From Weissella paramesenteroides ATCC 33313 (GTDB taxonomy: Bacteria > Bacillota > Bacilli > Lactobacillales > Lactobacillaceae): a DNA stretch of 64,000 nt. The position numbers were made by a program, and so were the translations under genes. The notes under the pieces were generated by a model. It was not told the origin of the DNA and did no database searches. It saw only the letters and a list, made by a program, of their open reading frames with translations. The stretch is from assembly GCF_000160575.1 (NCBI RefSeq), contig NZ_GG697128.1, forward strand, positions 412,750-476,749, written 5' to 3'. Positions 63,558 to 64,000 of this stretch are shown here, piece after piece; within the stretch, counting starts at the first letter, position 1; every line of letters starts with the position of its first letter.

Positions 63558-64000
63558 TTAGCCACGTAAACTATTAGCCATACCCATTAGTAATTTACGC
63601 ATGAATTGATCACCAACAACTAGATACTTAGGATGTGACTTGCGCCGCAACATGGCACCAACTTCACCTTTGGTGACTTTGAAATCTGCTGCTGCCCAAA
63701 AACCAAGTAAATCTTCAGTTGTATATGCCATGGCAATCTTGATTTTCTTAATTACTACGTTATTAATATCATTATCACGTTGCATGCTATAATCTGGCGC
63801 AACTATTGAACCATCGGGATTTGTTTTATGTCCTCGCTGAGAAATAATCAATCCATTCATGAACTTTTCTAAATCGTGTCGTGATAATTGTGCATCTCGT
63901 GCACTATCTTGATCTGGTTTAGCCATAATAGCTAGATATGTTTGCTTATCAAGTACCAGTCCACCTAGTTTGAAAATCGTCATCATATCTTTACTATTAA
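63558..64000 (-). CDS. DUF1456 (YehS-like) family protein, N-terminus cut by window edge
   Basis: A small cytoplasmic protein of two repeated DUF1456 units. The frame is open through the window edge (NSKD precedes the first ATG at 63986), and the family normally has about 20 residues before this point, so the real start lies beyond 64000. Seen: IFKLGGLVLDKQTYLAIM, FMNGLIISQRG, INNVVIKKIKIAMAYTTEDLLGFW and GDQFMRKLLMGM. Function unknown. The stop is followed by repeat copy G. Confidence 0.85.
   Translation of the reverse strand, partial: NSKDMMTIFKLGGLVLDKQTYLAIMAKPDQDSARDAQLSRHDLEKFMNGLIISQRGHKTNPDGSIVAPDYSMQRDNDINNVVIKKIKIAMAYTTEDLLGFWAAADFKVTKGEVGAMLRRKSHPKYLVVGDQFMRKLLMGMANSLRG

Overview
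The window looks like chromosomal DNA of a lactic acid bacterium, low in GC. I place it tentatively in the Leuconostoc/Weissella part of the Lactobacillaceae. Supporting this are PepX and PepS peptidases, a wall with an L-Lys-type MurE, GatCAB, the yhaMNO genes, a GntP/gluconokinase pair, and surface proteins with LysM domains and a KxYKxGKxW signal peptide. No rRNA, tRNA, insertion sequence, prophage or CRISPR array was seen. All genes but one (pepS) lie on the minus strand.

Layout, low to high coordinates: (1) 1-5277, the distal part of a wall teichoic acid operon transcribed from a promoter at about 5248-5277: licD, a Ser/Thr-rich membrane protein, tagH (with a LysM tail), tagG, two unassigned small genes and the start of a CDP-glycerol glycerophosphotransferase. 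(2) 5412-11196, YbjQ, an anchored secreted protein, a frameshifted Mga-type regulator, a D-2-hydroxyacid dehydrogenase, msrA-msrB and a membrane-anchored coiled-coil protein. (3) 11355-18743, pepS, a LysM-CAP surface protein, a RluA-family pseudouridine synthase, a cold shock protein, a DUF4811/MFS efflux pair and an Apf-like LysM protein. (4) 19036-28484, coaA-helD, recA, pncC and the ymfF-ymfH-rodZ-pgsA cluster. (5) 28667-36404, gntP and gntK flanking a DUF2207/LemA pair and a YdbS/YdbT pair. (6) 36458-44335, yhaM-yhaN-yhaO, a YlbF/YheA-family gene, and argR coupled to pbp1A. (7) 44685-59612, argS, murE, an ITPase, folC, dagK, gatCAB, rsmF, a HAD phosphatase and pepX. (8) 59791-64000, a padR-DUF1700-DUF4097 operon, mntH with a long leader, and a DUF1456 gene cut by the window edge.

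The most unusual signal is intergenic. A family of palindromic elements (two full copies of about 137 bp, 92% identical without gaps, and at least five truncated copies) sits mostly directly behind stop codons and in front of the terminator hairpin. Other regulatory signals read from the sequence are WalR-type boxes before both LysM surface-protein genes, a 28-bp perfect palindrome at the start site of the teichoic acid operon, a shared operator before gntP and gntK, palindromes at the padR and MFS promoters, and a structured leader before mntH. Together the window is mainly about the cell envelope (teichoic acid export, peptidoglycan, surface proteins, phospholipid and envelope-stress genes) plus housekeeping translation and DNA repair.
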